64,000 nt of DNA, taken from NCBI RefSeq assembly GCF_017873565.1, contig NZ_JAGGKH010000010.1, positions 124,001 to 188,000 on the forward strand. Direction: 5' to 3'. The stretch comes from Lederbergia galactosidilytica. Lineage in GTDB: Bacteria; Bacillota; Bacilli; Bacillales; Bacillaceae_C. The position numbers and the translations under genes were made by a program. Numbering within the stretch: the stretch's first letter is position 1; every line of letters starts with the position of its first letter. The notes under the pieces are model-generated. The model searched no databases. It was not told where the DNA came from and saw nothing but the letters and a program-made list of their open reading frames with translations. Below, in pieces: positions 8,278 through 22,133 of the stretch.

Positions 8278-8322
8278 AACCTGAATCCATGAGAAAGAAA
8301 TAATTCTCAAGGGTTCAGGTTT
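8278..8322 (-). terminator. murAA terminator
   Basis: AACCTGAACCCTTGAG pairs imperfectly with CTCATGGATTCAGGTT, followed by TATTTG, 15 bp after the murAA stop. Confidence 0.7.
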
Positions 8323-8336
8323 TATTGTATTTAATG

Positions 8337-9647
8337 TTATGAGATTTCCGTCACATTTCCGGGAATAACTTCTTCTTGTTTTACATTTACCTCATCCGTA
8401 ACTCTTTCAATATCTGCACCAAGAGCACGCAATTTCAAATGGAAGTCTAAATAACCACGATCTAAATGATATAAATCAGTGACACGAGTATATCCGTCAG
8501 CCGCAAGACCACCCAAAATCAACGCTGCTGCTGCACGAAGGTCTGTTGCAGAAACTTCTGCACCTTGCAATTGGCATGGACCTGTAATGATTACAGATCG
8601 ACCTTCAATTTTAATATCAGCATTCATTCTTCGAAACTCTTCCACATGCATATACCGATTTTCAAATACTGTTTCCGTAATAAGTCCTGTGCCTTCCGCA
8701 CACAAAAGTAATGCCATAATCTGCGACTGCATATCTGTCGGAAATCCTGGATGTGGCATTGTTTTGATATCAACAGCCTTTAGGCGGTCTGGTCCGATAA
8801 CACGAATACCGTTTGCTTCCTCGATAATCGTAACATTCATTTCCTCCAATTTCGCAATAACGGAAGATAAATGTTCTGGAACAGCTCCCTCGATAAAGAC
8901 ATTTCCACCTGTAATGGCGGCAGCTGCCATGAAAGTACCTGCCTCAATTCTGTCAGGTATAATCGTATGGTCAGCACCATAAACCTTTTCGACACCTTCA
9001 ATACGGATTGTACCAGTTCCCGCACCTTTCACATGAGCTCCCATTTTATTGAGGAAATTTGCTAGATCGACAATTTCCGGTTCTTTTGCACAGTTCTCAA
9101 TAATGGTTTCTCCCTTTGCCAACACAGCTGCAGTCATAATATTTTGTGTAGCTCCAACACTTGGGAAGTCTAAATAGATTTTTGCTCCCGTTAAACGATC
9201 AGCTGTCGCTTCAATAAAACCGTTATCCACCTTTACCTTGGCGCCCATTGCTTCGAAGCCTTTTAGGTGAAGGTCAATTGGTCTAGATCCAATGGCACAG
9301 CCTCCTGGCAAAGCGACACGTGCTTTACCAATTCTCCCCAATAATGGTCCCATTACCTGTACTGATGCTCGCATTTTACGCATATATTCAAATGGAGCCT
9401 CAATATTTAGATTATCCGTGGCATTCACTGTAATGATTTTATCTTCAAATTCTACATTAGCATTGAGATGGCGTAATACTTCGCCAATCGTATATACATC
9501 GGAGAGAGATGGAACATCCCGAATGATGCTTTTTCCCTCACTTGCTAATAATGATGCGGCGATCACAGGAAGAACAGCATTTTTTGCTCCTTCTACTTTT
9601 ACTGTGCCATTCAATCTGTTACCGCCGCGGACGATGATTTTTTCCAA
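8337..9647 (-). CDS. murAA: UDP-N-acetylglucosamine 1-carboxyvinyltransferase MurAA
   Basis: Catalyses the first committed step of peptidoglycan synthesis, transfer of enolpyruvate from PEP to UDP-GlcNAc, in the cytoplasm; target of fosfomycin. At 436 aa the EPSP-synthase-like fold is full length. GAKN at residues 20-23 binds substrate and Cys117 in [11 protein letters not shown] is the fosfomycin-reactive residue. The start is TTG with GGAGGGG seven bases before it. The ywmB-murAA-spoIID order identifies it as the MurAA type; a second MurA lies at 35468-36754. Confidence 0.95.
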   Translation of the reverse strand: MEKIIVRGGNRLNGTVKVEGAKNAVLPVIAASLLASEGKSIIRDVPSLSDVYTIGEVLRHLNANVEFEDKIITVNATDNLNIEAPFEYMRKMRASVQVMGPLLGRIGKARVALPGGCAIGSRPIDLHLKGFEAMGAKVKVDNGFIEATADRLTGAKIYLDFPSVGATQNIMTAAVLAKGETIIENCAKEPEIVDLANFLNKMGAHVKGAGTGTIRIEGVEKVYGADHTIIPDRIEAGTFMAAAAITGGNVFIEGAVPEHLSSVIAKLEEMNVTIIEEANGIRVIGPDRLKAVDIKTMPHPGFPTDMQSQIMALLLCAEGTGLITETVFENRYMHVEEFRRMNADIKIEGRSVIITGPCQLQGAEVSATDLRAAAALILGGLAADGYTRVTDLYHLDRGYLDFHLKLRALGADIERVTDEVNVKQEEVIPGNVTEIS

Positions 9648-9679
9648 GAGAATTCCCCTCCGCGTCCGTAGTCTTTATA

Positions 9680-10390
9680 TTAATATTCAATCGTCAAGAT
9701 GGGTGTGCCGATCACTAAAGTCGTTCCATTGCCTAATTCACTGTTTCTTAAACCCAGTTGTATATTCATTTGTTGATCCGTTAATGCTAAAGTTTGGGTA
9801 AAAAGAGAGGAATATGCTGAAACAGATCGAAAGTTATGTTCCGTAATTGATTCAATTTCTTTTGCTTGTAAAGATTGCATTATATTATTTAAAGATTGCT
9901 CGGTAAATTCATTGATTTTATTATTGAATTCGCCTTTAATACAAGAGAACAAAGTTGGTTCACCATTAAAAAGGGTATCCATACGACGGCTAGCCATTTT
10001 CGAAGCTTGCAACCCAGTTTCTTCGTCCCAGTAAGTTCCAGTTAGCTCGTATGAAATAAATGGAGTATTTGTATGTTGGTTGTTCATAACCTGAATAGTT
10101 TCACTATATGTACCTTTGTTTACGGAACCTATCAAAGAATCCTCTTTAACAGTCCATTCCATTTCTGGATACTGAAGTACGTATTGATCCATATCCAAAT
10201 GCTGAACAGATTCTCTTGCATACAGAGACCATTCAATAATTGTTCCATCTGCTTTTTCAACTGAATTCGCTAATTGTTGAAGATCCTCTATATTTGTCTT
10301 CGCACTCAACTTATTCCCATTAAAAATTAAATTGAAACAAATAGCAAAAAATCCAGTCAGAATTAAAACTTTATAAATGTTTGTTTTCAT
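9680..10390 (-). CDS. YwmB family protein (TATA-box-binding-like)
   Basis: A 236-aa secreted or membrane-anchored protein of unknown function in the YwmB family, whose fold has been described as TATA-binding-protein-like. From the ATG at 10390 (GAGGGGG eight bases upstream) a signal peptide spans residues 8-30 (VLILTGFFAICFNLIFNG). The rest is soluble, with paired alpha/beta segments. It lies 32 bp upstream of murAA on the same strand, matching the B. subtilis ywmB-murAA arrangement. Confidence 0.85.
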   Translation of the reverse strand: MKTNIYKVLILTGFFAICFNLIFNGNKLSAKTNIEDLQQLANSVEKADGTIIEWSLYARESVQHLDMDQYVLQYPEMEWTVKEDSLIGSVNKGTYSETIQVMNNQHTNTPFISYELTGTYWDEETGLQASKMASRRMDTLFNGEPTLFSCIKGEFNNKINEFTEQSLNNIMQSLQAKEIESITEHNFRSVSAYSSLFTQTLALTDQQMNIQLGLRNSELGNGTTLVIGTPILTIEY

Positions 10391-10682
10391 GTTCCATTCC
10401 CCCTCAATACCATTGTTTCCTTTAGGGGGAAAGTCATACAAATAATATAACGCAAGATCAGACGAAAATTGACCTCTGAATGCGACAAAATTCGCACGCA
10501 TCATTACACATATTATACAAAAGATCCCGTTTTGCAAACAGGTAAAAAGAACCATTATGCAATTAAATTATTTACTTGTTAATAATTGGACATATTTCAA
10601 GAGTTCATTTTGCTATTATGCAAATTTATACAATTCAAATCCATCGTAACCTAGGAGCTATGAGGATTAATAGATTGGCATA

Positions 10683-10916
10683 CTAAAAGAGAAGCTGTAT
10701 TTGCTTTGACCAATCCAAGTAATCAAGGAAAAAGTTACTAACTGTTGAGCCAATCACAATTGTTAAAAGGACATACAATAATCTTGCCTGAAAGACACGA
10801 TTACCTCTAAGTAATTTATCAAAATGAAGAGCTTGTAAGGCAATAAACGCTATACCTATAAAAAACAAATGCGAAAATATATTAATCAACGCCTGTTGTC
10901 CTAAATTCTCAAGCAA
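10683..10916 (-). CDS. DUF1146 small membrane protein YwzB
   Basis: A 77-aa protein with two predicted transmembrane segments (about 13-27 and 47-64), of the DUF1146/YwzB family. The start is TTG with GGAGGTG seven bases upstream. It is located between the atp operon and ywmB, exactly where ywzB sits in Bacillus. No biochemical function is known for the family. The conserved C-terminal segment DWSKQIQLLF is present. Confidence 0.85.
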   Translation of the reverse strand: MLENLGQQALINIFSHLFFIGIAFIALQALHFDKLLRGNRVFQARLLYVLLTIVIGSTVSNFFLDYLDWSKQIQLLF

Positions 10917-11074
10917 ATAAAAACACCTCCATTATTTGACAATCTATAAGTCAAGGCGCAACATCTTGTTATACCATGGTCCTGACCCATATCGTTTTAG
11001 CCTATTGCTCTTGCTGTTATTTGTCCATTCCGTGTAGCATGTCCTGTTCTGACTTACATACATCCCTATCGGCT

Positions 11075-11114
11075 TAAAAACGAACACCCTCTAATCAAAC
11101 GATCAGAAGGTGTT
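11075..11114 (-). terminator. atp operon terminator
   Basis: AACACCTTCTGATCG pairs with CGTTTGATTAGAGGGTGTT-type arm (stem 11083-11114) and is followed by CGTTTTTAA on the minus strand, 23 bp after the atpC stop. Confidence 0.8.
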
Positions 11115-11136
11115 AGATTATCTTTACTGCGCACTA

Positions 11137-11550
<414 letters not shown>

Positions 11551-11555
11551 CTATA

Positions 11556-12998
<1,443 letters not shown>

Positions 12999-13023
12999 TC
13001 ACTAAAATTTAAAACATTTACGA

Positions 13024-13881
<858 letters not shown>

Positions 13882-13911
13882 CTAAATTCACCATCCTTTC
13901 CCAGTATTTTA

Positions 13912-14076
13912 GACTCATACATAAATGGAACGCATTTTAATGAAAGTGCAAGGCGTTTGTTTTCGCAATGTCAATCGCAACACCGTAGCCCCTAACACCT
14001 GGAACCATAATCGAACATTTGTTCAAAATTTCACTCTCTTCCTTAGAAAAAATGCATTCCACTTATGTTCAGAGTC
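13912..14076. repeat. 165-bp inverted-repeat element between atpA and atpG
   Basis: The ends read GACTC...ACATAAATGGAACGCATTTT on one side and, inverted, GACTC...ACATAAGTGGAATGCATTTT on the other, about 28 bp with few mismatches. No coding capacity is seen inside. It looks like a small non-autonomous insertion element in the middle of the atp operon; it would fold in the polycistronic mRNA. Confidence 0.65.
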
Positions 14077-14099
14077 GTTCCCTTAAATTAAGTATATCG

Positions 14100-15620
<1,521 letters not shown>

Positions 15621-15640
15621 TCATTTTTCAAAAGACTTCA

Positions 15641-16177
15641 TCAAGTCGTTAATGTTTTCGCAAGACGATCTAATTGCCCACGAAGGCTGCCATCAAAAAT
15701 ACGATTTCCTATACTCACCTTAATGCCACCAAGGAGTTCAGAATCCACAATATTTTCGATGTTTAAAGAACGTCTACCTACTTTTGCTGCAAATGTTGCC
15801 GAAATAGCTTCTGTTTCTGATGCTGTTAATGCTCGCACAGAATAAACAGTTGCTTCTGCCACTCCATGATCTTGGTTCGCATATTCAATAAATGAACTTG
15901 CCACATCTACTATGTGATCTTGGCGATTCCGATCAATTAGAAGCATAATTGTGTTTACTATACTCGGAGATAACTTAGCAAAAACATCTTTCGCAACATT
16001 TTTCTTTTGCTGAATTGTAAGGTTAGGAGAGGAAAGCAGTGTAATAAGATCTGGATTATCTTTCACAGACTTTTTCACTACACGAACTTCTTCTTCCCAT
16101 TTGTTCACTTGGTTTTGTTCTTTGGCTAGTTGATATAAGGCTAAACCATAGCGTTCAGCAACAACATTTTTGCTCAT
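15641..16177 (-). CDS. atpH: ATP synthase F1 delta subunit
   Basis: The 178-aa peripheral-stalk subunit joining the b dimer to the top of F1. The N-terminal six-helix domain (VAERYGLALYQLAKEQNQ) and the C-terminal signature (ELLGGIKVSIGNRIFDGSLRGQLDRL) are both typical. The start codon lies 2 bp after the atpF stop, indicating translational coupling. Confidence 0.96.
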   Translation of the reverse strand: MSKNVVAERYGLALYQLAKEQNQVNKWEEEVRVVKKSVKDNPDLITLLSSPNLTIQQKKNVAKDVFAKLSPSIVNTIMLLIDRNRQDHIVDVASSFIEYANQDHGVAEATVYSVRALTASETEAISATFAAKVGRRSLNIENIVDSELLGGIKVSIGNRIFDGSLRGQLDRLAKTLTT

Positions 16178-16179
16178 AC

Positions 16180-16686
16180 TTACTCTCCTGCCCTTTGAAC
16201 ATATTCATCGATAAGTTTTTGCTGATCTTCTTCATTCAATTCTTTTTCAATTACTTTAGAAGCAATCATAACAGACAATGAGGCCACTTGTTCACGCAAT
16301 GCGGTGATTGCCTGTTCTTTTTCTTGTTCAATTTCAATACGTGCAGATTCTTTCAAACGTTCAGCTTCCTGTTTTGCTAGTTGAACGATTTCCTCACGTT
16401 GTACCTCTCCATGTTGTTTGGAGTTTTCAATCATTTCTTGTGCTTCTTGTCGAGCCTGCTTTAATAATTCTTTTTGTTCTTCTAACAGTTTACTGGATTC
16501 AACTCGACTTTTTTCTGCCTCTTCAATTTCAGTGGCAATATATTCTTCACGCTTGATCATAACACCCATTAAAGGGCCCCAAGCAACTTTTTTAAGTATG
16601 AACAATAGTACTAAGAACGCTATCAAGGTGAAAGCAATATCTCCACCATTAAACGCCTGCCCTAGCACCAAACTTTTTGCAAGCAC
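16180..16686 (-). CDS. atpF: ATP synthase Fo subunit b
   Basis: The peripheral-stalk subunit: one N-terminal membrane helix (about residues 14-32, [17 protein letters not shown]) followed by a long charged helix. From the GTG at 16686 the product is 168 aa and begins [16 protein letters not shown], comparable to B. subtilis b (170 aa); an upstream in-frame TTG at 16713 precedes the AAGGGAG site and is not favoured. The upstream gap to atpE is 425 bp and contains a repeat element, which is unusual for this operon. Confidence 0.94.
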   Translation of the reverse strand: MLAKSLVLGQAFNGGDIAFTLIAFLVLLFILKKVAWGPLMGVMIKREEYIATEIEEAEKSRVESSKLLEEQKELLKQARQEAQEMIENSKQHGEVQREEIVQLAKQEAERLKESARIEIEQEKEQAITALREQVASLSVMIASKVIEKELNEEDQQKLIDEYVQRAGE

Positions 16687-16729
16687 GGTATGCTTCACTC
16701 CCTTCAAAATCAAGGCAATTTACTAAAAG

Positions 16730-16936
16730 AGTTTTTTCAAAAATCCGATAAAAATACCACTGTAAAACAAATGATACTTCCTATGTCGAAAGTCAGCACT
16801 TCCTGATAAAGCTCGTTGGTTCTTAAGTTGACGCCACTACGACCTTTCGACTTATAAGATGTACTAGTCGGTGTTGTTGACAGGACGTCAGCGCCTTTAG
16901 CTGACTCGCCCTCTCCACCCTCTATTTTGAACAGAC
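16730..16936. repeat. inverted-repeat element, GTTCAAAAA family, copy 2, inside the atp operon
   Basis: The left end TTTTTTCAAAAATCCGATAAAAATACCACTG matches, in parts, the left end of the element at 3820; the right end is CTCTATTTTGAACAGAC. It contains internal palindromes around GTCGAAAG/CTTTCGAC. No ORF. It lies between atpE and atpF, so it is transcribed within the atp mRNA. Confidence 0.65.
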
Positions 16937-17111
16937 ATGATTAAGTACATGATTCAAAGATTCATTCACTTTAAATTTTTGTAAATAAAGCAATGGCGAA
17001 GTTTTTAAGTAAGCTTCGCCATTTTCATCTAGTAATGAACTCCGCCAACTCGAAACTAGGCGTCTACTACATCATGTAAATGGACCGCCTCATCGGCAAA
17101 TGGAGCATCTA
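16937..17111. other. remainder of the atpE-atpF spacer
   Basis: About 175 bp with no ORF. AATGGCGAAG...CTTCGCCATT at 16992-17024 forms a stem-loop that, on the minus strand, is followed by GCTTTATTTACAAA; it could act as a processing or partial termination signal just after atpE. Confidence 0.5.
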
Positions 17112-17342
<231 letters not shown>

Positions 17343-17386
17343 TTATATAAAAAGATATGTTTTCCGTTATGTATAACGGGTATATA

Positions 17387-18500
<1,114 letters not shown>

Positions 18501-18543
18501 TTAGATATCTCCCAAAGTCGTAAGCTTGGAGGCTAACCTGTAG

Positions 18544-18610
18544 AAAAAAACAGCAGTATAGCTAAAGATGATGACCACGAGAAAAACGCTACCTAGATCT
18601 CTGCTGTTTT
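18544..18610 (-). terminator. attenuator-like hairpin in the atp leader
   Basis: On the minus strand AAAACAGCAG (18610-18601) pairs perfectly with CTGCTGTTTT (18556-18547) and is followed by a run of seven T, 44 bases before the atpI start. It lies downstream of the predicted atp promoter at 18780-18808, so it is either a leader attenuator or the distal terminator of mnaA. Confidence 0.6.
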
Positions 18611-18761
18611 ACAGTAAAATGATATAAAGATCGCATTTAACTGAGATTATGATTAGACGAACTACGACATAATGTGCGTATAAGGCATGACCTATTTCGC
18701 ATAAAACAAACCTCTTTATGTAAGTGGTCCCATCGCTTATATATTACGTGGTTTTGACTGT

Positions 18762-18770
18762 TTATCCACA
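18762..18770. promoter_or_regulatory. single consensus DnaA box in the atp leader
   Basis: TTATCCACA, an exact DnaA-box consensus, lies about 10 bases downstream of the predicted atp -10 element. One box by chance is not rare in 64 kb of AT-rich DNA. Confidence 0.4.
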
Positions 18771-18779
18771 GCCTTTTTT

Positions 18780-18808
18780 AGCATACAATAGCACTATATC
18801 AAAGTCAA
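18780..18808 (-). promoter_or_regulatory. SigA-type promoter of the atp operon
   Basis: TTGACT (18808-18803), a 17-base spacer and TATGCT (18785-18780) on the minus strand fit a vegetative promoter. It would give an atpI leader of roughly 270 bases containing the hairpin at 18544-18610. Confidence 0.65.
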
Positions 18809-18935
18809 TTGATTTTCTATTAATTTAGTACAGGGGATTTTTATTTTATTCTAAATTCGTTCACATAATTTCCATAAATTTCTTTCCAATTTTCGGCTTT
18901 TTATGAGCCTCATTCTAAAAGCCATTTAAAACCAT

Positions 18936-20078
18936 TTATTCAAAGGTATCTGGCCTCACCGAACTTTGATTAAAGTGATATAAAATCGCGTTGCAAATTC
19001 TTTCAGATGCGCTCCCATCTCCATAAGGATTAGAAGCATGAGCCATTCTATTATATTCCTCTTGATCCGTGAGCAGTTCATTTGCCAATTGGTAAATTCT
19101 CTCTTCTTCTGTTCCCGCCAGTTTAAGAGTCCCCGCTTGAATCCCTTCAGGACGCTCTGTTGTATCTCTAAGTACAAGAACTGGAACCCCAAGAGAAGGT
19201 GCCTCTTCCTGAACACCTCCAGAATCAGTCAGAATTAAATCAGCTCGATTTGCGAAATTATGAAAATCAATTACATCTAAAGGTTCAATCAAATGAATGC
19301 GATTATGCCCACCTAATATTTCTTCAGCTAATTCTCGAACAAGGGGATTTAAATGGACAGGGTAAACAACTTGTACATCAGGATGCGCTTCTACAATTCT
19401 TTTAATCGCCTGAAACATATTTCTCATTGGCGCACCTAAGTTTTCCCGCCTATGAGCCGTCATCAGGATAAGACGATCTTTTCCAATCTTATCAAATACT
19501 TTATGATGATACTCATTTTTCACTGTCGTTTGTAAAGCATCAATTGCTGTATTCCCTGTAATAAAAATACTTTCACTACGCTTATTTTCCTGTAATAGAT
19601 TATCGGCTGACGCCTTTGTTGGCGCAAAATGCAAGTCCGCTAATACACCTGTTAATTGACGATGAATTTCTTCCGGAAACGGCGAAAGTTTATTCCAAGT
19701 CCGAAGACCCGCCTCTACATGACCTACCTCTATTTGATTATAAAAGGCAGCTAAGCTAGCAATGAAACTTGTTGATGTATCTCCATGGACGAGAACAATA
19801 TCTGGTTGCGCTTCTTTCATAATATTATCTAGACCTGCTAACCCCCGGGTGGCAACATCAATTAACGTTTGTCGGTCTTTCATAATATTTAAGTCATAAT
19901 CAGGGCGGAGAGCAAATATCTCTAAAACTTGGTCCAACATTTGGCGGTGTTGGGCCGTAACTGTCACGATCGATTCAAATTGAGCTGTTCTTTTTTGAAG
20001 TTCTAAAACTAACGGAGCCATTTTTATCGCTTCTGGCCTTGTCCCAAAAACGGACATTACTTTGATTTTCTTCTCCAT
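18936..20078 (-). CDS. mnaA: UDP-N-acetylglucosamine 2-epimerase (non-hydrolysing)
   Basis: Interconverts UDP-GlcNAc and UDP-ManNAc, supplying ManNAc for teichoic-acid linkage units. The 380-aa GT-B-like enzyme shows FGTRPEAIKMAPL at residues 11-23, HVEAGLRTW, TAHRREN and the C-terminal LTDSGGVQEEAPSLG motif that binds the UDP-sugar. AAAAGGAAG precedes the ATG. It sits between upp and atpI as in B. subtilis (also called yvyH/mnaA or wecB). Confidence 0.94.
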   Translation of the reverse strand: MEKKIKVMSVFGTRPEAIKMAPLVLELQKRTAQFESIVTVTAQHRQMLDQVLEIFALRPDYDLNIMKDRQTLIDVATRGLAGLDNIMKEAQPDIVLVHGDTSTSFIASLAAFYNQIEVGHVEAGLRTWNKLSPFPEEIHRQLTGVLADLHFAPTKASADNLLQENKRSESIFITGNTAIDALQTTVKNEYHHKVFDKIGKDRLILMTAHRRENLGAPMRNMFQAIKRIVEAHPDVQVVYPVHLNPLVRELAEEILGGHNRIHLIEPLDVIDFHNFANRADLILTDSGGVQEEAPSLGVPVLVLRDTTERPEGIQAGTLKLAGTEEERIYQLANELLTDQEEYNRMAHASNPYGDGSASERICNAILYHFNQSSVRPDTFE

Positions 20079-20237
20079 TTGTAAATCACTTCCTTTTCCC
20101 AGAACGCTCGAAGCGTGATTAACTTTTATTAAACGGTTTCAAGCGTTTATTTATGATTTTGGATCTGGCTAGCTTTTATGTTTATCCCCATTCATAGTAG
20201 TATTAACCCCACCTCAAAGCTTAAAAAATTTGCATAA

Positions 20238-20460
20238 GCAAAGGTGGGGATGCACTTCCTTCATTCAGTTCCAGTACCTAGTAACAAGCAAATTTACGTT
20301 CACGCTGTGAAACACACATTAGTGTGCTCTATTCACCGTGTCAAGATTCATAAATTTGTGTGTGAGCTACTGGTGTGTCACTTAGGCGGTTCCGCAGTAG
20401 GGCGAATTTAGCCTGTGTTTAACTTGATTAATGAGGAAAGAAAAGATCCCCACTCTTTCA
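20238..20460. repeat. inverted-repeat element between upp and mnaA
   Basis: The left arm CAAAGGTGGGGATGCACTTCC and the inverted right arm GAAAGAGTGGGGATCTTTTCTTTCC are about 200 bp apart and match over roughly 20 positions. Inside lie a CACACATTAGTGTG palindrome and no ORF. The right arm begins 12 bp after the upp stop and could also serve as the upp transcript end. Confidence 0.5.
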
Positions 20461-20472
20461 AATATCAGACTA

Positions 20473-21102
20473 TTATTTTGTTCCAAATAAACGATCCCCT
20501 GCATCTCCCAGTCCTGGAATAATATAGCCTTGTTCACTTAATTTTTCGTCTAATCCTGCAATATAAATATCTACGTCTGGGTGGGCTTTTTTCATCTCTT
20601 CTACTCCTTCTGGAGCAGCAATAAGACACATAAATTTAATATTTTTTGCACCACGAGTTTTTAACGAATCAACTGCAGCGATAGCTGAACCACCAGTTGC
20701 TAGCATTGGATCCACAAGAATTAATTCCCGCTCATGGACATCACTCGGCAATTTCACATAATATTCTACTGGTTTTAGTGTTTGAGGGTCACGATAAAGA
20801 CCAACATGGCCTACTTTTGCAGCTGGAATAAGATTTAGTATTCCGTCCACCATTCCAATTCCCGCACGAAGGATTGGAATAATCGCTAGTTTCTTTCCAG
20901 ATATTACCTTAGCTTTCGCAGAAGCTACAGGCGTTTCTACCATAACTTCTTTAAGGGACATTTCTCTCGTAATTTCAAACATCATCAAAGTCGCTACTTC
21001 ATCCACAAGTTCTCGAAATTCCTTTGTCCCCGTGTTCTTATCCCGAATATATGTAAGTTTATGTTGAATGAGAGGATGATCGAACACATATACTTTGGCC
21101 AT
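20473..21102 (-). CDS. upp: uracil phosphoribosyltransferase
   Basis: Salvages uracil to UMP using PRPP. The 209-aa product has the PRPP-binding loop [12 protein letters not shown] at residues 129-140 and the uracil-binding C terminus [18 protein letters not shown]. An AAAGGAG site precedes the ATG. It lies between glyA and mnaA on the same strand, the standard Bacillus position. Confidence 0.97.
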   Translation of the reverse strand: MAKVYVFDHPLIQHKLTYIRDKNTGTKEFRELVDEVATLMMFEITREMSLKEVMVETPVASAKAKVISGKKLAIIPILRAGIGMVDGILNLIPAAKVGHVGLYRDPQTLKPVEYYVKLPSDVHERELILVDPMLATGGSAIAAVDSLKTRGAKNIKFMCLIAAPEGVEEMKKAHPDVDIYIAGLDEKLSEQGYIIPGLGDAGDRLFGTK

Positions 21103-21420
21103 GGTATCTCTCCTTTAAATTTAAATATTGCCGAACCTATTTGATTTTCACCTTAGCTTCAACAGTCCTTTGATTATTTTACAGAAAAGGGACTAGTAGG
21201 GCAAGGGAAATAATTGGAATCTCGAATAGAATCTTTTTACTTAAAAATAGTATGTGCAATTTAGCAAAGTCTAAGACAATAATTGACTGAAGGTCAATGT
21301 CAAAAATAGCTATTAAATTTCTCTTAACCGAGTCAATTTCATCATTGCTTATTAATGTTCAATACACGAGCGCTATTGTTAAAGCAGATGAATTGTTAGT
21401 CCATGTATTTCCTTAACTTA

Positions 21421-21510
21421 GTTGATTGGAGCGGAAGGTGGCGACTTCTGGGGGATTAGCTCACCGCACGCCCCCTGGAAAGCGTCCACCTGAAGCGTAA
21501 ATCAACGTTG
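21421..21510. repeat. GC-rich REP-like element
   Basis: GTTGATTGGAGCGGAAGGTGGCGAC...GGACGCTTTCC-type sequence, in which AGCGTCCACCTGAAGCGTAAATCAAC at the right end is a partial inverted copy of the left. It is more GC-rich than its surroundings. Related sequence, inverted, is at 21671-21797. Confidence 0.65.
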
Positions 21511-21565
21511 TTCGGATTTGAAGGCTAAAATCTCTATTATGAAATTGATTCAACCATCTAAAAAA

Positions 21566-21590
21566 TCCACTTTTCAGTACGAAAAGTGGA
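21566..21590. repeat. duplicated palindrome, left copy
   Basis: TCCACTTTTC-AGTAC-GAAAAGTGGA. A nearly identical palindrome lies at 22102-22124 (loop AGTTA). Together they flank the IS1182-like remnant as if the target hairpin had been duplicated on insertion. Confidence 0.7.
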
Positions 21591-21670
21591 TTCAGACTGT
21601 AGACAAACACCATGAATTTTGCTGTTTGCCTACAGTCTTTTTTCTTTTAAATTAGAGATAAAGCTAGAAA

Positions 21671-21797
21671 GGTTGATTTCCGCTGCGAGTGGACGCTTTC
21701 CGCGGGCACGGCTTCAGCCGCTTCCCTCGCTGCGCTCAGTCCAGGGTCTTCAGCTCGCGCTGTTCCCGCTGGAGTCGCCACTCTCCGCTCCAATCAA
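21671..21797. repeat. GC-rich REP-like element inside the IS remnant
   Basis: Starts GTTGATTTCCGCTGCGAGTGG and ends CGCCACTCTCCGCTCCAATCAAC; the two ends are inverted copies. It is an inverted relative of 21421-21510. Common in Bacillaceae intergenic DNA; function unknown. Confidence 0.65.
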
Positions 21798-21879
21798 CGG
21801 TGTTTCCTATTAACTGAATGAGATGATGGATATGATGACGAAGAATCAAATTAATGGACGCGAACAGCTGGAAATGCTG

Positions 21880-21993
21880 ACAATACCCTTAGGGGACTTA
21901 AGAAAATGTCCATGCAGGCGATGCTGACTTTTGCTGCCTTACATCTTAAGAAGCTGGACAGCTGGACATGGAAAACGCCAACCATGGCGTAAT
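21880..21993 (+). pseudogene. IS1182-family transposase, C-terminal fragment
   Basis: About 35 codons ending in TAA at 21991-21993, in frame NTLRGLKKMSMQ and LTFAALHLKKLDSWTWK. Upstream reading frames are broken, and no start codon or ribosome site fits. It is a leftover of a DDE transposase and is not expected to be functional. Confidence 0.7.
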
Positions 21994-22101
21994 AGAAACG
22001 ATAAGGAGAGCATTTATGGTTCTTTTTCATAGAATGATCCTGTATGAATAGCAAAAGGGTTGGAAATCATTTTGATTTCCAACCCTTTTGTCTACACTCT
22101 G

Positions 22102-22124
22102 CCACTTTTCAGTTAGAAAAGTGG
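22102..22124. repeat. duplicated palindrome, right copy
   Basis: CCACTTTTC-AGTTA-GAAAAGTGG, 10 bp after the glyA stop on the minus strand. It may be the original 3-prime hairpin of glyA, the left copy at 21566 being its duplicate. Confidence 0.6.
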
Positions 22125-22133
22125 ATTTTCATT

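Larger units (their letters stand above)
21593..22101 (+). mobile_element. decayed IS1182-family insertion sequence remnant
   Basis: The ends CAGACTGTAGACAAA (21593-21607) and, inverted, CAGAGTGTAGACAAA (22087-22101) match at 14 of 15 positions. Between them only about 500 bp remain. The plus strand near the right end (from about 21887 to 21991) reads LRGLKKMSMQAMLTFAA then HLKKLDSWTW and a stop, the typical C terminus of IS1182-type DDE transposases. The rest of the transposase is deleted and a GC-rich REP-like element lies inside. The hairpin GGGTTGGAAATC-ATTTT-GATTTCCAACCC at about 22057-22085 precedes the right end. Confidence 0.75.

Noticed and set aside
8479-9801. Long frames antisense to murAA
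   Set aside because: Codon-structure shadows of a conserved gene with no independent support.
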